Source of the DNA: Solirubrobacterales bacterium
GTDB lineage: Bacteria; Actinomycetota; Thermoleophilia; Solirubrobacterales; Solirubrobacteraceae
Assembly: GCA_019244745.1 (NCBI GenBank)
Contig: JAFASF010000183.1
Span: 1-37,654, forward strand
Length of the DNA stretch: 37,654 nucleotides
Direction of reading: 5' to 3'
Of the stretch, positions 15,137 through 23,063 are shown one piece after another. The notes below the pieces were generated by a model. That model was not told where the DNA came from. It saw only the letters and a program-made list of their open reading frames with translations, and did not search any database. The stretch's first letter is position 1, and every line of letters starts with the position of its first letter. A program made the position numbers and the translations under genes.

Positions 15137-15907
15137 TTAGCCGGCCTTCTCGGCTGATGCAAGTCCGCGCCGGGCGAACGCCGTCAGAAGCATGGCCGCC
15201 CCCGCGAGTCCGGCGAAGGCAATCGCAACCTTCACCGGCGAGCCCGCCAGCAGGCCACGGCCGGCTTCGAGTACCGGGGTCACCGGGTTGAGGTTGGCGA
15301 CAGCGTGGATCCAGCCGGTGAGCAATGACAGCGGCACATAGACCGGGGCCAAGAACAGGAGCACGAACACCGGCATCTGAATCAGCGCGCCTGCCTGTTC
15401 GGTGCGCAGGAACATCGCCACTCCGCAGGCCCACAGTGCGGCGGCGAGGTTCATCGCGACACCCAGGCCGATAAGGCCGAACAGCTGGATACCGCTGCCG
15501 TTGACGTTCATGCCCGCGATGAGCGCCGCGATCGTGACGACCGTTCCGGTGAGCATCCAGCGCAAAAGTGCGCCGATCGCGTAGCCAGCAATGATCCCGC
15601 TGCGGCGCGGGGCGCTCAGCAGCAGTCTGCGCGCGAACCCCGAATCGAAGTCGCGGGCGATCGCGAATCCGGTGAACACGCCCCCGAAGGCGGCCGACTG
15701 CAAGAACACGAACACGAACTGGAAGGCCGTGTAGCCAGGCGGGTAGTTGAAGTTCGGCACATCGCTGATCCGCGAGAGGCCCCCGGCGAAGGCGATCAGG
15801 AAGAAGAGCGGAAAGACGATCGAGGGAACGAGAATCGCGGGATTGACCACCGTGTTGTGGATCGACCGCCAAGCGACACCGCGCGCGACGTTGAAAAAGC
15901 GGCTCAT
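15137..15907 (-). CDS. ABC-2 type exporter permease (second subunit)
   Basis: This 256-residue membrane protein of the ABC-2/DrrB type has six helices. Its typical features are A-I-A-R-D-F-D-S-G-F-A-R-R-L-L-L-S-A-P (the coupling region), a middle helix group G-L-I-G-L-G-V-A-M-N-L-A-A, and N-L-N-P-V-T-P-V-L-E-A-G-R before the last helix. Its ATG at 15907 overlaps the stop of the paralogous upstream permease (ATGA). The two permeases probably form the membrane part of one heterodimeric exporter driven by the ATPase at 16721-17734. Confidence 0.9.
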   Translation of the reverse strand: MSRFFNVARGVAWRSIHNTVVNPAILVPSIVFPLFFLIAFAGGLSRISDVPNFNYPPGYTAFQFVFVFLQSAAFGGVFTGFAIARDFDSGFARRLLLSAPRRSGIIAGYAIGALLRWMLTGTVVTIAALIAGMNVNGSGIQLFGLIGLGVAMNLAAALWACGVAMFLRTEQAGALIQMPVFVLLFLAPVYVPLSLLTGWIHAVANLNPVTPVLEAGRGLLAGSPVKVAIAFAGLAGAAMLLTAFARRGLASAEKAG

Positions 15908-16731
15908 GTTCTGGCCAGCCTTGACCGCATCGCGGACTGCGACAAGCCCAACGAGATCACGAGGAGCAAGCTGGCAAACCCAAAGCCGAGCGCCAACGCC
16001 TGCACGTCCCAACCGGTGATGACCAGGCTCCGGAGCGCTTCGATGAGGTAGGAGACAGGGTTGTAGGTCGCGATGTCGCGAAACCAGGTCGCCTTGATCA
16101 AGTTGCGCGGCAGACTCGAGGAGCTCAGAAACAGCGTCACGAACAGGAGGGGGAAGATCCCCTGGACCGCCTCGCCGGTACCGAAGCGCAAGGCCAGCAG
16201 CCCTCCGAGGCTGGCGAAGGCGAATGAGATCACGATGGAGAGCACCAGCAGCACAACCGCGCCGCCAACGCCGCTGGCGAACGAGACGCCGGTGGCCACA
16301 CCGACCAGCAGGTAGACGATCGCCTGAACGGCGCCGAGCAACAGGGCGCCACCTAGTTGCCCGAGGAGCATGGCCTCGCCTCGCAATGGCGTCATCGCCA
16401 ACCGATTCAGAAACCCGCTCTCGATGTCTCGGGCCAGGTCAACGCCGGCGGTGATCGAGACGAACATGGCCCCCTGAATGAAAGGCATAGCAAGCAGGAA
16501 GTCGCGGTAGTTGTCGGTCGGAAAGCCGGGGATGCGGGTCGCGGGGCTGAGCGCCGAGCCGTTGATCGCGAACAGGATCAAGGGAAAGATCATTGGAAAG
16601 ATCATCAGCGCGCGCTGTCGGAACACGCGGACCACTGACCTGCGCCCTACTGCGAGCGTCTGCTCCACCAGGCCCGCCGACCGTGACGGGTGCCCTGCGC
16701 GGGGGAGGTCGATTGCCGTCTCAACCGCCAC
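15904..16731 (-). CDS. ABC-2 type exporter permease (first subunit)
   Basis: This DrrB-like permease of about 275 residues has six predicted helices. Its motifs parallel the next gene: D-L-A-R-D-I-E-S-G-F-L-N-R-L-A-M-T-P (coupling region), and A-T-Y-N-P-V-S-Y-L-I-E-A-L-R-S-L before the last helix. The GTG at 16731 has GGAGG five bases upstream and overlaps the end of the ATPase by 11 bases. A longer in-frame reading runs antiparallel inside the ATPase gene and is not credible. Operon order is ATPase, this permease, second permease. Confidence 0.9.
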   Translation of the reverse strand: MAVETAIDLPRAGHPSRSAGLVEQTLAVGRRSVVRVFRQRALMIFPMIFPLILFAINGSALSPATRIPGFPTDNYRDFLLAMPFIQGAMFVSITAGVDLARDIESGFLNRLAMTPLRGEAMLLGQLGGALLLGAVQAIVYLLVGVATGVSFASGVGGAVVLLVLSIVISFAFASLGGLLALRFGTGEAVQGIFPLLFVTLFLSSSSLPRNLIKATWFRDIATYNPVSYLIEALRSLVITGWDVQALALGFGFASLLLVISLGLSQSAMRSRLART

Positions 16732-17734
16732 GTCGCCTCCTCCTTCGACCCCGGCCTTCGGGCGCCTCGACGATCGGACTATCGCCCGAGCCCTCCAACT
16801 TGCGGCCGGTCTTGGCCAAGAACACGTCGTCGAGCGATGGTTGATGAAGCTGCAGTGTTTGGACCCGCACCTCGGCCCGATCGAGGATTCGGACGATCTC
16901 CGCAAGCTCGGCTTCGCCGCCGGGCAGCTGTACGGTCACGCTGCCACGCCCATTGCGCCGCATCTCGCCAAAGCCGGAGAGCAGCTCGGCCAGCCGGTCA
17001 CCGAGCTCCGGATCGGTCGGCGTGACCTCGACGCTCGGACTTCCAATCTCGGCCTTGAGCTGCGGCGGTGTCCCCTCGGCCACGATCCGGCCGTGATCGA
17101 TGATCCCGATGCGGTCGGCCAGGGCATCGGCCTCCTCCAGATACTGAGTGGTGAGGAACACGGTCATGCCCTCGTCGCGAGCCAGTCGCGCCACCTCCTC
17201 CCATAGCGCGCTTCGGCTCTGTGGGTCAAGACCCGTGGTCGGCTCGTCGAGAAACAAAATCCGCGGAGAGTGCACGAGCGCGAGCGCAAGATCCAGCCGG
17301 CGCTTCATGCCGCCCGAGTAGCCGCCGACCCGCCGGTCCGCCGCCTCGGTCAGCCCCACTCGCTCGAGCAGCGCGCCGGCACGTTGGCGCCGCTTGGTCG
17401 AGGGCAGACCCTGCAGGGTTGCCTGGAGCAGCAGATGCTCGCGACCGGTGAGCATCGCATCGAGCGCGGCCTCCTGAAGGGCCGCGCCAATCGTGGCACG
17501 GACCTGAGCCCCCTGCCTGACGATGTCGTATCCGCCCACGGTTGCACGACCGCTGGTCGGTGGGAGCAGCGTGGTCAGCATGAGTACGGTCGTGGATTTG
17601 CCGGCCCCGTTGGGGCCGAGGAACCCGTAGATCTCCCCGGGCGATACGGAGAGATCGATGCCGTCCACGGCTCGCGGGCCCTTGCGGAACTCCCTGACCA
17701 GCTTCTCGACGTCGATCGCGGCGCTCCCACTCAT
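16721..17734 (-). CDS. DrrA-like daunorubicin-resistance-type ABC ATPase
   Basis: This ATPase has about 337 residues: Walker A G-P-N-G-A-G-K-S-T-T, signature Y-S-G-G-M-K-R-R-L-D-L-A, Walker B I-L-F-L-D-E-P-T-T-G-L-D-P and switch T-T-Q-Y-L-E-E-A-D. The C-terminal part has the L-x-x-P-S-L-D-D-V-F-L motif typical of DrrA proteins, then an unusual Arg-rich tail (R-R-R-R-R-R). The class exports anthracyclines and other lipophilic compounds. The ATG at 17734 is preferred; a GTG at 17743 is in frame but lies upstream of the likely transcription start. Confidence 0.93.
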   Translation of the reverse strand: MSGSAAIDVEKLVREFRKGPRAVDGIDLSVSPGEIYGFLGPNGAGKSTTVLMLTTLLPPTSGRATVGGYDIVRQGAQVRATIGAALQEAALDAMLTGREHLLLQATLQGLPSTKRRQRAGALLERVGLTEAADRRVGGYSGGMKRRLDLALALVHSPRILFLDEPTTGLDPQSRSALWEEVARLARDEGMTVFLTTQYLEEADALADRIGIIDHGRIVAEGTPPQLKAEIGSPSVEVTPTDPELGDRLAELLSGFGEMRRNGRGSVTVQLPGGEAELAEIVRILDRAEVRVQTLQLHQPSLDDVFLAKTGRKLEGSGDSPIVEAPEGRGRRRRRRGG

Positions 17735-17741
17735 GGAGCTC

Positions 17742-17768
17742 ACTCTAGCAAAAGCTTGAGGTTGTCAA
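17742..17768 (-). promoter_or_regulatory. likely promoter of the ABC exporter operon
   Basis: On the minus strand, TTGACA (17768-17763) and TAGAGT (17747-17742) are separated by 15 bases. The spacing is short for a housekeeping promoter. Transcription would begin close to the ATG at 17734, giving a nearly leaderless message. The -35 box overlaps that of the divergent MarR promoter. Confidence 0.45.
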
Positions 17769-17790
17769 TCATCGAGATACTCAATAGAAT
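17762..17790 (+). promoter_or_regulatory. likely promoter of the MarR gene with operator repeats
   Basis: TTGTCA (17762-17767) and TAGAAT (17785-17790) are separated by exactly 17 bases. An inverted repeat TTGAG (17756-17760) and CTCAA (17780-17784) brackets both divergent -35 boxes, so a bound dimer could block both arms. This favours ATG 17806 over GTG 17791 as the MarR start. Confidence 0.5.
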
Positions 17791-17805
17791 GTGAGGACGG
17801 AGATC

Positions 17806-18261
17806 ATGCCGGAGACGCTCGAGGTCGAATCGCAGGCGGCCGAGACTTGGACGCTGCTACGCACCCTGTTTGGACAACAGCGGCGCCGCTTTCTCATCGC
17901 AGCCTCCGATCTCGCCCTGCACCCGGCGCAGGCCGGGGCGCTCGTGCAGCTGGCTTCGCCACTGCCGATGAACGAGCTCGCGGCTCGGCTCGGATGTGAC
18001 AGCTCTAACGTCACTGGCTTGATCGACCGGCTCGAGGCACGAGGGCTGGTCACCCGTCGGTCGAGTTTTCATGATCGGCGCGTGAAGCACGTCGTCCTCA
18101 CGGACAGCGGGCAACAGCTGCGCGAGCGGCTGCTCGAGCGGGTCGGCCAGCCCACCCCGGGGTTTGAGCGCCTTTCGATCAGCGAGCAGCGTCAGCTGGC
18201 GACGCTTTTGCGCCGGATCCTCGACGACGGAACCGCGGCCCGCGAGAAGCGCTCGAGTTAG
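17806..18261 (+). CDS. MarR-family transcriptional regulator
   Basis: This 151-residue winged-helix regulator has the recognition region in P-M-N-E-L-A-A-R-L-G-C-D-S-S-N-V-T-G-L-I and R-L-E-A-R-G-L-V-T-R-R. The wing is S-F-H-D-R-R-V-K-H-V-V-L-T, and a dimer helix follows. MarR proteins usually repress a divergent exporter and let go when a ligand binds. This gene faces the DrrAB-like exporter across fewer than 80 bases, so it most likely controls that operon and itself. The ATG at 17806 follows GGACGGA. Confidence 0.92.
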   Translation: MPETLEVESQAAETWTLLRTLFGQQRRRFLIAASDLALHPAQAGALVQLASPLPMNELAARLGCDSSNVTGLIDRLEARGLVTRRSSFHDRRVKHVVLTDSGQQLRERLLERVGQPTPGFERLSISEQRQLATLLRRILDDGTAAREKRSS

Positions 18262-18407
18262 TTTGATCAGCGTTCGACCCCGGCTCGACCCGACCGATCG
18301 GCGCAGCGCAGCGGCCGCTGGCCCCTCTGAACACGCAGCAACACCCCCAATGGGTAGCCTTCCGCCAAATCTTGGAGTGAGCTAAGCGACCGACGGAGGC
18401 GATCGAG

Positions 18408-18839
18408 ATGGCGACGCGCGACGGAACCGCCGAATGGCGCGGTGACTTGAAGAGCGGATCGGGCACGGTGGAGGTTGGGAGCGGCCTCTTCTCGGGCAAC
18501 TACTCGTTCGCGAGTCGGTTCGAGGAGGGCCAGGGCACCAATCCCGAGGAGCTGATCGGCGCCGCACACGCCGGGTGCTTTGCCATGGCGCTGAGCAACA
18601 TCCTCGCGGAAGAGGGGCACCCCGCGGAGTCCATCAATGCCACGGCAAAGGTCCACCTGAGGAATGTCGATGGCAACCCGACGATCTCCCAGATCGATCT
18701 GGTCACCGAGGGCAGGGTGCCCGGCATCGATCAGCGGCAGTTCGCCGACTACGCGGCTCAGGCAAAGGCTGGCTGTCCGGTGTCCCGCGCGCTTGGGGGT
18801 GTCGGTGAGGTCACCTTGAACGCCACACTTGCGGGCTGA
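18408..18839 (+). CDS. osmC: OsmC/Ohr-family peroxide-reducing protein
   Basis: This 143-residue protein has the two redox cysteines of the OsmC class, C57 in A-A-H-A-G-C-F-A-M-A-L and C123 in K-A-G-C-P-V-S-R-A-L. R37 (A-S-R-F-E-E-G) and E48 (N-P-E-E-L-I-G-A) complete the peroxide site. The family reduces organic hydroperoxides in the cytoplasm, with reductant from lipoylated proteins or thiols. The K-A-G-C-P-V spacing fits OsmC rather than Ohr. The ATG at 18408 has a GGAGG site. The gene appears to be a single unit. Confidence 0.92.
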   Translation: MATRDGTAEWRGDLKSGSGTVEVGSGLFSGNYSFASRFEEGQGTNPEELIGAAHAGCFAMALSNILAEEGHPAESINATAKVHLRNVDGNPTISQIDLVTEGRVPGIDQRQFADYAAQAKAGCPVSRALGGVGEVTLNATLAG

Positions 18840-19242
18840 GGTGGCGGGCAGTCGGGAGCGCCGCCAACGGTCCCGCGCGTGCCGACCTACGGCACGATCG
18901 TTTCGTTCCCCGCCGTGTCGCCGGCACGTCCGAAGTGCCCGACGTAGCTCGTCAGGCTCGCTGGCGCTACGATCGCGTTCACTCAGGCGCGATCAGGCGC
19001 CCCTCGCCCTCGAGCAGACAGACAGTCATCACCATGGCAAGCCACGGTGCACAGGCGGTCATAACAGCTCCAGCGGTATCGCAAGCGAGCTCTCCAAAGC
19101 GCGGAATGAGTGGCACCACGAGCACTCGAAATCAACTTCGAACCGTGCACTGTCCGGGCTGGCGGGGCGCTCCGCTCGAGAGACCGATCTCGGGCCGCAG
19201 CTCAGATGGAGTTCGGCGGCTACGACCAGTCAACGCGCGAGC
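18840..19242. other. 403-base gap between convergent genes, no gene seen
   Basis: The OsmC gene (plus) ends before this stretch and the MFS gene (minus) ends after it. GC falls in the middle third (around 19060-19150) and the open frames give Arg/Ser-rich strings without family motifs. I see no tRNA, repeat or strong terminator. Confidence 0.5.
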
Positions 19243-20712
19243 TCAGCTGACCCGCCTTCGGACGTAGACGAGCCGCAGGCCAAGCAGCGGCAGGACCGCG
19301 ATCGCAAAGATGGCGCCGTAGCGCAGCGGCAGCTTGAACGCGCTCGTGGCGGCGCGCTGGACGATTGAGTCGAGTTGCTTCTCCAGGTCGCTCAGCGCCA
19401 CACGCTCGGAAGGCGTCGCGTGGGTGCTCGCGTGCGCGAACGTCGGGCGGAAGTCGGGAAGCTCGCTTTGGGGGGCGCGCTTGTAGTCAGCCAGCAGCCC
19501 CGGCACCAGCGAGAACCTCAGTCCAGCTGGCATAGGTGCGGTGAAGACCGCCCTGGTGGCAGCCGGCAGCGCCTGATTGGGCGCCTTGCCGAGCTGGTCG
19601 ACGAATACCGGCGTCAGGATCAGCAGGCCGAGGAGGATGCCTGCGTCGCGCGCAGCGACGGTCTTCGCGGCACGGGCCGCCACCGGCCCGGCGCTCCCCA
19701 AGGCGACCGTCGTAAGTCCGGGAAAGGCGAGCCCCAGGCCGGTCCCAACGAGCGCCAGGGTGACGATCACCCAAGGCAGCTCGCGGTGGGTTACAAACGA
19801 TAGGCCGACCAGGCCTACGGCTACGAGCACCGCGCCGATAGCTCCCAACGCGATCGGCGAAGTTCCGCGTACAGCGCGCTCGGCGAGAGCCGTACACAGG
19901 GGGATCGTCGTCACGACCGCCGCAGCCGCGATCGGCGTCAGCAGCCAAACGTCGATCAGGACCAGCACGACCAGGAACAGTGCGCAGATCAATCCCGCCG
20001 AGAGCAGCGTCAGGCAGGCGTTGGCCGTGAGGGGATCGAGCGCCGACGAACGGCGGTCCGCGTCGCCCTCGAGCTCGTTTCCGGATCGCACGTGCACGAC
20101 GAGGACCAGGATCACGGCCAGCGCTGCCACCGGCGCCTGCGCAAGGAAGATGGCGCGCCAGTCGAAGACTTGGGTCAGGACGCCGCCGGCCGCGGGTCCC
20201 ACCGCCATCCCGATCGCGGCCGCGGCCGACCACCCGTTCACCGGGGAGTCTCCGGCCCGGGCCGTGCCGGCGAACACCGGCAGGGACGCGCACAGAAGCA
20301 GACCGCCGCCAATCCCTTGTATGCAGCGAAGGGGCACCAGGGCGCTCATGCTGTTCGCGACTCCGCAACCGATCGACGCCAGCCCGAACAGCGAGAGCCC
20401 GAAGATCAGCCACCACGTCGAGGCGAACCGCCGGGCAAACGGGATGACCCCCGCCGCGGTGACGATCAGCGCCAGGTTGTAGGCCACGATCACCCACGTG
20501 ACGTGCGATATCGAGGTGTGCAGCCGGGCCACGATCTCCGGCAGCGCCAGCACGACAATGGAGGCATCGGCGAACGCCAGCGCAACCGCCAGGCGCACCG
20601 TGAGGTTCTGCCAAACACGACCGGAGAGATACCGACCCGACGCGCCGCTCTCGGGCGATAACCCGGGGCGTACCGACCAAGCCGATCCCGCCACGCTCCG
20701 CCTGCCGGTCAT
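19243..20712 (-). CDS. MFS transporter, DHA2 (14-helix) drug exporter type
   Basis: This 489-residue transporter has about 14 hydrophobic segments. Helix one ends in D-A-S-I-V-V-L-A-L-P-E-I, like the DHA2 D-x-T-I-V-N-x-A-L-P motif. R-C-I-Q-G-I-G-G-G is motif B, and G-P-A-A-G-G-V-L-T-Q-V-F-D-W-R-A-I-F is the antiporter motif C plus the family D-W-R-W-I-F stretch. A loop of about 60 polar residues precedes the last helix. The class exports drugs with protons. The ATG at 20712 has no clear ribosome site, and a strong inverted repeat lies 9-34 bases upstream. Confidence 0.9.
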   Translation of the reverse strand: MTGRRSVAGSAWSVRPGLSPESGASGRYLSGRVWQNLTVRLAVALAFADASIVVLALPEIVARLHTSISHVTWVIVAYNLALIVTAAGVIPFARRFASTWWLIFGLSLFGLASIGCGVANSMSALVPLRCIQGIGGGLLLCASLPVFAGTARAGDSPVNGWSAAAAIGMAVGPAAGGVLTQVFDWRAIFLAQAPVAALAVILVLVVHVRSGNELEGDADRRSSALDPLTANACLTLLSAGLICALFLVVLVLIDVWLLTPIAAAAVVTTIPLCTALAERAVRGTSPIALGAIGAVLVAVGLVGLSFVTHRELPWVIVTLALVGTGLGLAFPGLTTVALGSAGPVAARAAKTVAARDAGILLGLLILTPVFVDQLGKAPNQALPAATRAVFTAPMPAGLRFSLVPGLLADYKRAPQSELPDFRPTFAHASTHATPSERVALSDLEKQLDSIVQRAATSAFKLPLRYGAIFAIAVLPLLGLRLVYVRRRVS

Positions 20713-20720
20713 GAGCTGCT

Positions 20721-20746
20721 ATCGATCGCCGCGACCGGCGAGCGAT
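20721..20746 (-). promoter_or_regulatory. 11-bp inverted repeat in the MFS leader
   Basis: ATCGATCGCCG and CGGCGAGCGAT are complementary at 10 of 11 positions across a four-base loop (CGAC). The element ends nine bases before the MFS start codon. It could be a repressor operator or, as RNA, a hairpin that hides the start of translation. Confidence 0.45.
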
Positions 20747-20936
20747 CGCGCGAACGAATCCTCGCCCCGATCCAGTGAAGGATGTTCAGCATCGGTGTAC
20801 TCATTTGGCCCTTGCCAGTTCGACGTTTAGACGCAGACCGGAGCTGCGTCTGCGGATGGAACCCTAGGCCAACACGCTGAAAAGAGGCTGACAATGGCCT
20901 GGCGTCCGCCTATCCGCCCGGATCCCGTTTGCAAGC

Positions 20937-21428
20937 ATGAGCCGTATGGTCGCCGCGATCCGCGAGTACCGGCCTGCGGATGAGCAGCCGGTGGTTGAGT
21001 TGGCGCTTCGAGCCTGGGCGTCGGTCTTCGCTTCGGTGGAACACCTGCTGGGGCCGCAGATCTTCGCACGCCTCCACGGTGACTGGCGCGGGTACCAGGC
21101 GGCTGCAGTCAGAGACACCCTCGCCGACAGCGCAACCTGGGCGTGGGTAGCCGAGACGCACCAGCGATTAGCTGGCTTCGTCACTGCCAGGCTCCACGAA
21201 GAACGCCGCCTGGGCGAGGTCACAATGCTGGCCGTCGACCCCGAGCATCAACGCGCGGGCATCGGTAGCGCGCTCACCGAGTTCGCGACGGGATGGCTAC
21301 GTGGTTGCGGGATGCAGGTCGCGATGGTCGAGACCGGGGGCGACGTCGGCCACGCCACCGCTCGGCGCGTGTACGAGAGCGCCGGCTACACGGCCTTGCC
21401 GATTATCCGGTACTTCAAAGCTCTATGA
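20937..21428 (+). CDS. GNAT-family N-acetyltransferase
   Basis: This 163-residue acetyltransferase has I-R-E-Y-R-P-A-D at the start, the acetyl-CoA loop V-D-P-E-H-Q-R-A-G-I-G-S-A-L (about 101-114), and the closing V-E-T-G-G-D-V-G-H-A-T-A-R-R-V-Y-E-S-A-G-Y. It transfers acetyl from acetyl-CoA to an amine on an unknown small molecule or protein. It is divergent from the MFS exporter across 224 bases, so the two could share control, but nothing in sequence fixes the substrate. It starts at the ATG at 20937. Confidence 0.88.
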   Translation: MSRMVAAIREYRPADEQPVVELALRAWASVFASVEHLLGPQIFARLHGDWRGYQAAAVRDTLADSATWAWVAETHQRLAGFVTARLHEERRLGEVTMLAVDPEHQRAGIGSALTEFATGWLRGCGMQVAMVETGGDVGHATARRVYESAGYTALPIIRYFKAL

Positions 21429-21677
21429 CAGAATCGCACCCCAGCGGGACATCGGGGATGATCGACCAATTCATCGTCGGCGGTCGGCCAGCTTCCCCGC
21501 GAGCGGCATCACGAGCGCCATCCCGAGGAGCCGCGTAAGTGCCCGCGCACGGCGCACGCCTCCGGGACCCATGACGCCGCGGAGGCGATACTCGCTCCGC
21601 CGCCGGAGGTTGGCAACGCGCCGCCATCACACTCGGATCCAAGCACGTAGGCCGGCCCGAGTGGCACGATAGGTTCG

Positions 21678-22541
21678 ATGCGCGAAGTCGAGTTCGTTGA
21701 TCCACTCCCCAGCCTCGAAGCCGCAAGCTTCCGAGCGTGCCTCGCCACGATCCTCGAGTGCGCACTGGACGAGCTGCCGCACCCTGCTCGAGTGGAAGAC
21801 CCGGCAAGGGACCCCATCACGTCCCGCTGGTTGGCGGGGCTGTCGCTTGGGCTGGTGCCGATCGCCGGCCCGACCACGTTCCAGTGGCCCGGCCCGTGGC
21901 TGGCTCGCGTCCACCCCCCTGGGACGGAGCCTCGGTTTGTCGTGATGTATGGCCAGCCGTCGGGCGTCGTTTGGGACCCGGTGCACGGCGCGGCGACCGA
22001 GCACGACTGGATCGATGCCGGCTTTCTCCTCGCCGCCGCGGACATCGCCCTCACGCGACCTGCTCCGCCACCGCACCATGCCGGCGCCGGCGTCATCGAG
22101 GCAATTGCCGTCGCGCCAGCCGCCGGCAAGCCCGCGGTGAGCCTCACCGAGGCACGCGCGCTCCCCGGCCAGGGCCTGGAAGGCGATCGCCACACCGTCG
22201 GCAAAGGCACCTTCCCGTCCGGGTTACCAGGAAGCGCGCTGACGCTGATCGAGGCCGAGGTCTGCGAGTCGTTTGACCCTCCGCTCGCCCCCAACGACCA
22301 CCGCCGCAACCTCGTAACCCGAGGCATCGACCTGAATGGGATGGTGGGACAGCAGTTCATGATCGGCGCGGTTCGGTGCCGGTGCATGCGCCTATGCGAA
22401 CCCTGCACCGTGATCGACCGCTACGCGTCGCAGCCGGTCCTCCGCGCCCTTGTTCACCGTGGCGGGATACGCGCCGACATCCTGACCGACGGGATCATTC
22501 ATCTCGGCGACTCGGTCAAGCTGCTCGCGGACGTGGACTAG
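21678..22541 (+). CDS. MOSC-domain protein with an extra N-terminal domain
   Basis: This 287-residue protein has two parts. Residues 1-125 form an unassigned domain rich in Trp, Pro and acidic residues (F-Q-W-P-G-P-W-L-A-R-V). Residues about 128-285 form a MOSC domain: I-E-A-I-A-V-A-P, G-L-E-G-D-R-H, A-L-T-L-I-E-A-E, H-R-R-N-L-V-T-R-G-I-D-L-N, then R-L-C-E-P-C. MOSC domains bind molybdenum cofactor through a Cys and shift sulfur or reduce N-hydroxylated compounds. The Cys in R-L-C-E-P-C is the expected ligand. The ATG at 21678 is followed by a normal coding frame. Confidence 0.88.
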   Translation: MREVEFVDPLPSLEAASFRACLATILECALDELPHPARVEDPARDPITSRWLAGLSLGLVPIAGPTTFQWPGPWLARVHPPGTEPRFVVMYGQPSGVVWDPVHGAATEHDWIDAGFLLAAADIALTRPAPPPHHAGAGVIEAIAVAPAAGKPAVSLTEARALPGQGLEGDRHTVGKGTFPSGLPGSALTLIEAEVCESFDPPLAPNDHRRNLVTRGIDLNGMVGQQFMIGAVRCRCMRLCEPCTVIDRYASQPVLRALVHRGGIRADILTDGIIHLGDSVKLLADVD

Positions 22542-23063
22542 CTGCGCCCGCTCGGCGCGCCGAGGCCCAAGGGGTGCACGATCTCCGTGACCCCGCGAGC
22601 CACCTGCCCGCCTCGCGGTGGTAGGCCCGCGTGCACCGGCGTCGATGGCAACCTCGTGCTCGAGCAGGAAACGGTGTGCCCGGTGGGCAAACGCGGTTGC
22701 CTCTGGACAACGGCTTGTAAGCGCCGCACCATGGGCGGTTGTAAGCGCCGCACCATAGCGGGGTCATCGATCACCTCTCGCCGGAGACCGTTGAAGGTCG
22801 AGCTGTTTCAGCCGGTCGGGGTCGAGGAGCGCGTCAATCCTGATCAGCACAGGCAGCCTCGAAGTCTCGGGCTTTAGGTCGGCAATGTGTACCGCGGTCG
22901 TATTCTCACTATCCCTCAGGTGCGCGCATCCGGAACCACGAGCCGGCGCTTTCGCTTGCCGCGGCCATCCGATTCGTGACCAGGCCATCCACGCGACGTT
23001 GCCCAGCATCAGCACATCCGGCAAACACCCAACGGTTCGCTACCGCGAATACCCGAGGCGGCC
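22542..23063. other. 522-base gap with a short palindrome and a direct repeat
   Basis: It begins with the palindrome CTCGGCGCGCCGAG (22551-22564), ten bases after the MOSC stop, a possible terminator. Two 18-base direct repeats follow near 22715-22756. An open minus-strand frame of 86 residues at 22764-23024 has no family motif and ordinary codon use only in part, so I do not call it a gene. Confidence 0.45.
22715..22756. repeat. two perfect 18-bp direct repeats, 24-bp period
   Basis: TTGTAAGCGCCGCACCAT occurs at 22715-22732 and again at 22739-22756, separated by six bases. They lie in the non-coding gap upstream of the PLP dehydratase gene. They may be a regulator site or simply a slippage duplication. 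Confidence 0.6.

Noticed and set aside
22764-23024. 86-residue minus-strand open frame
   Set aside because: Codon use is mixed, there is no ribosome site and no recognisable domain.
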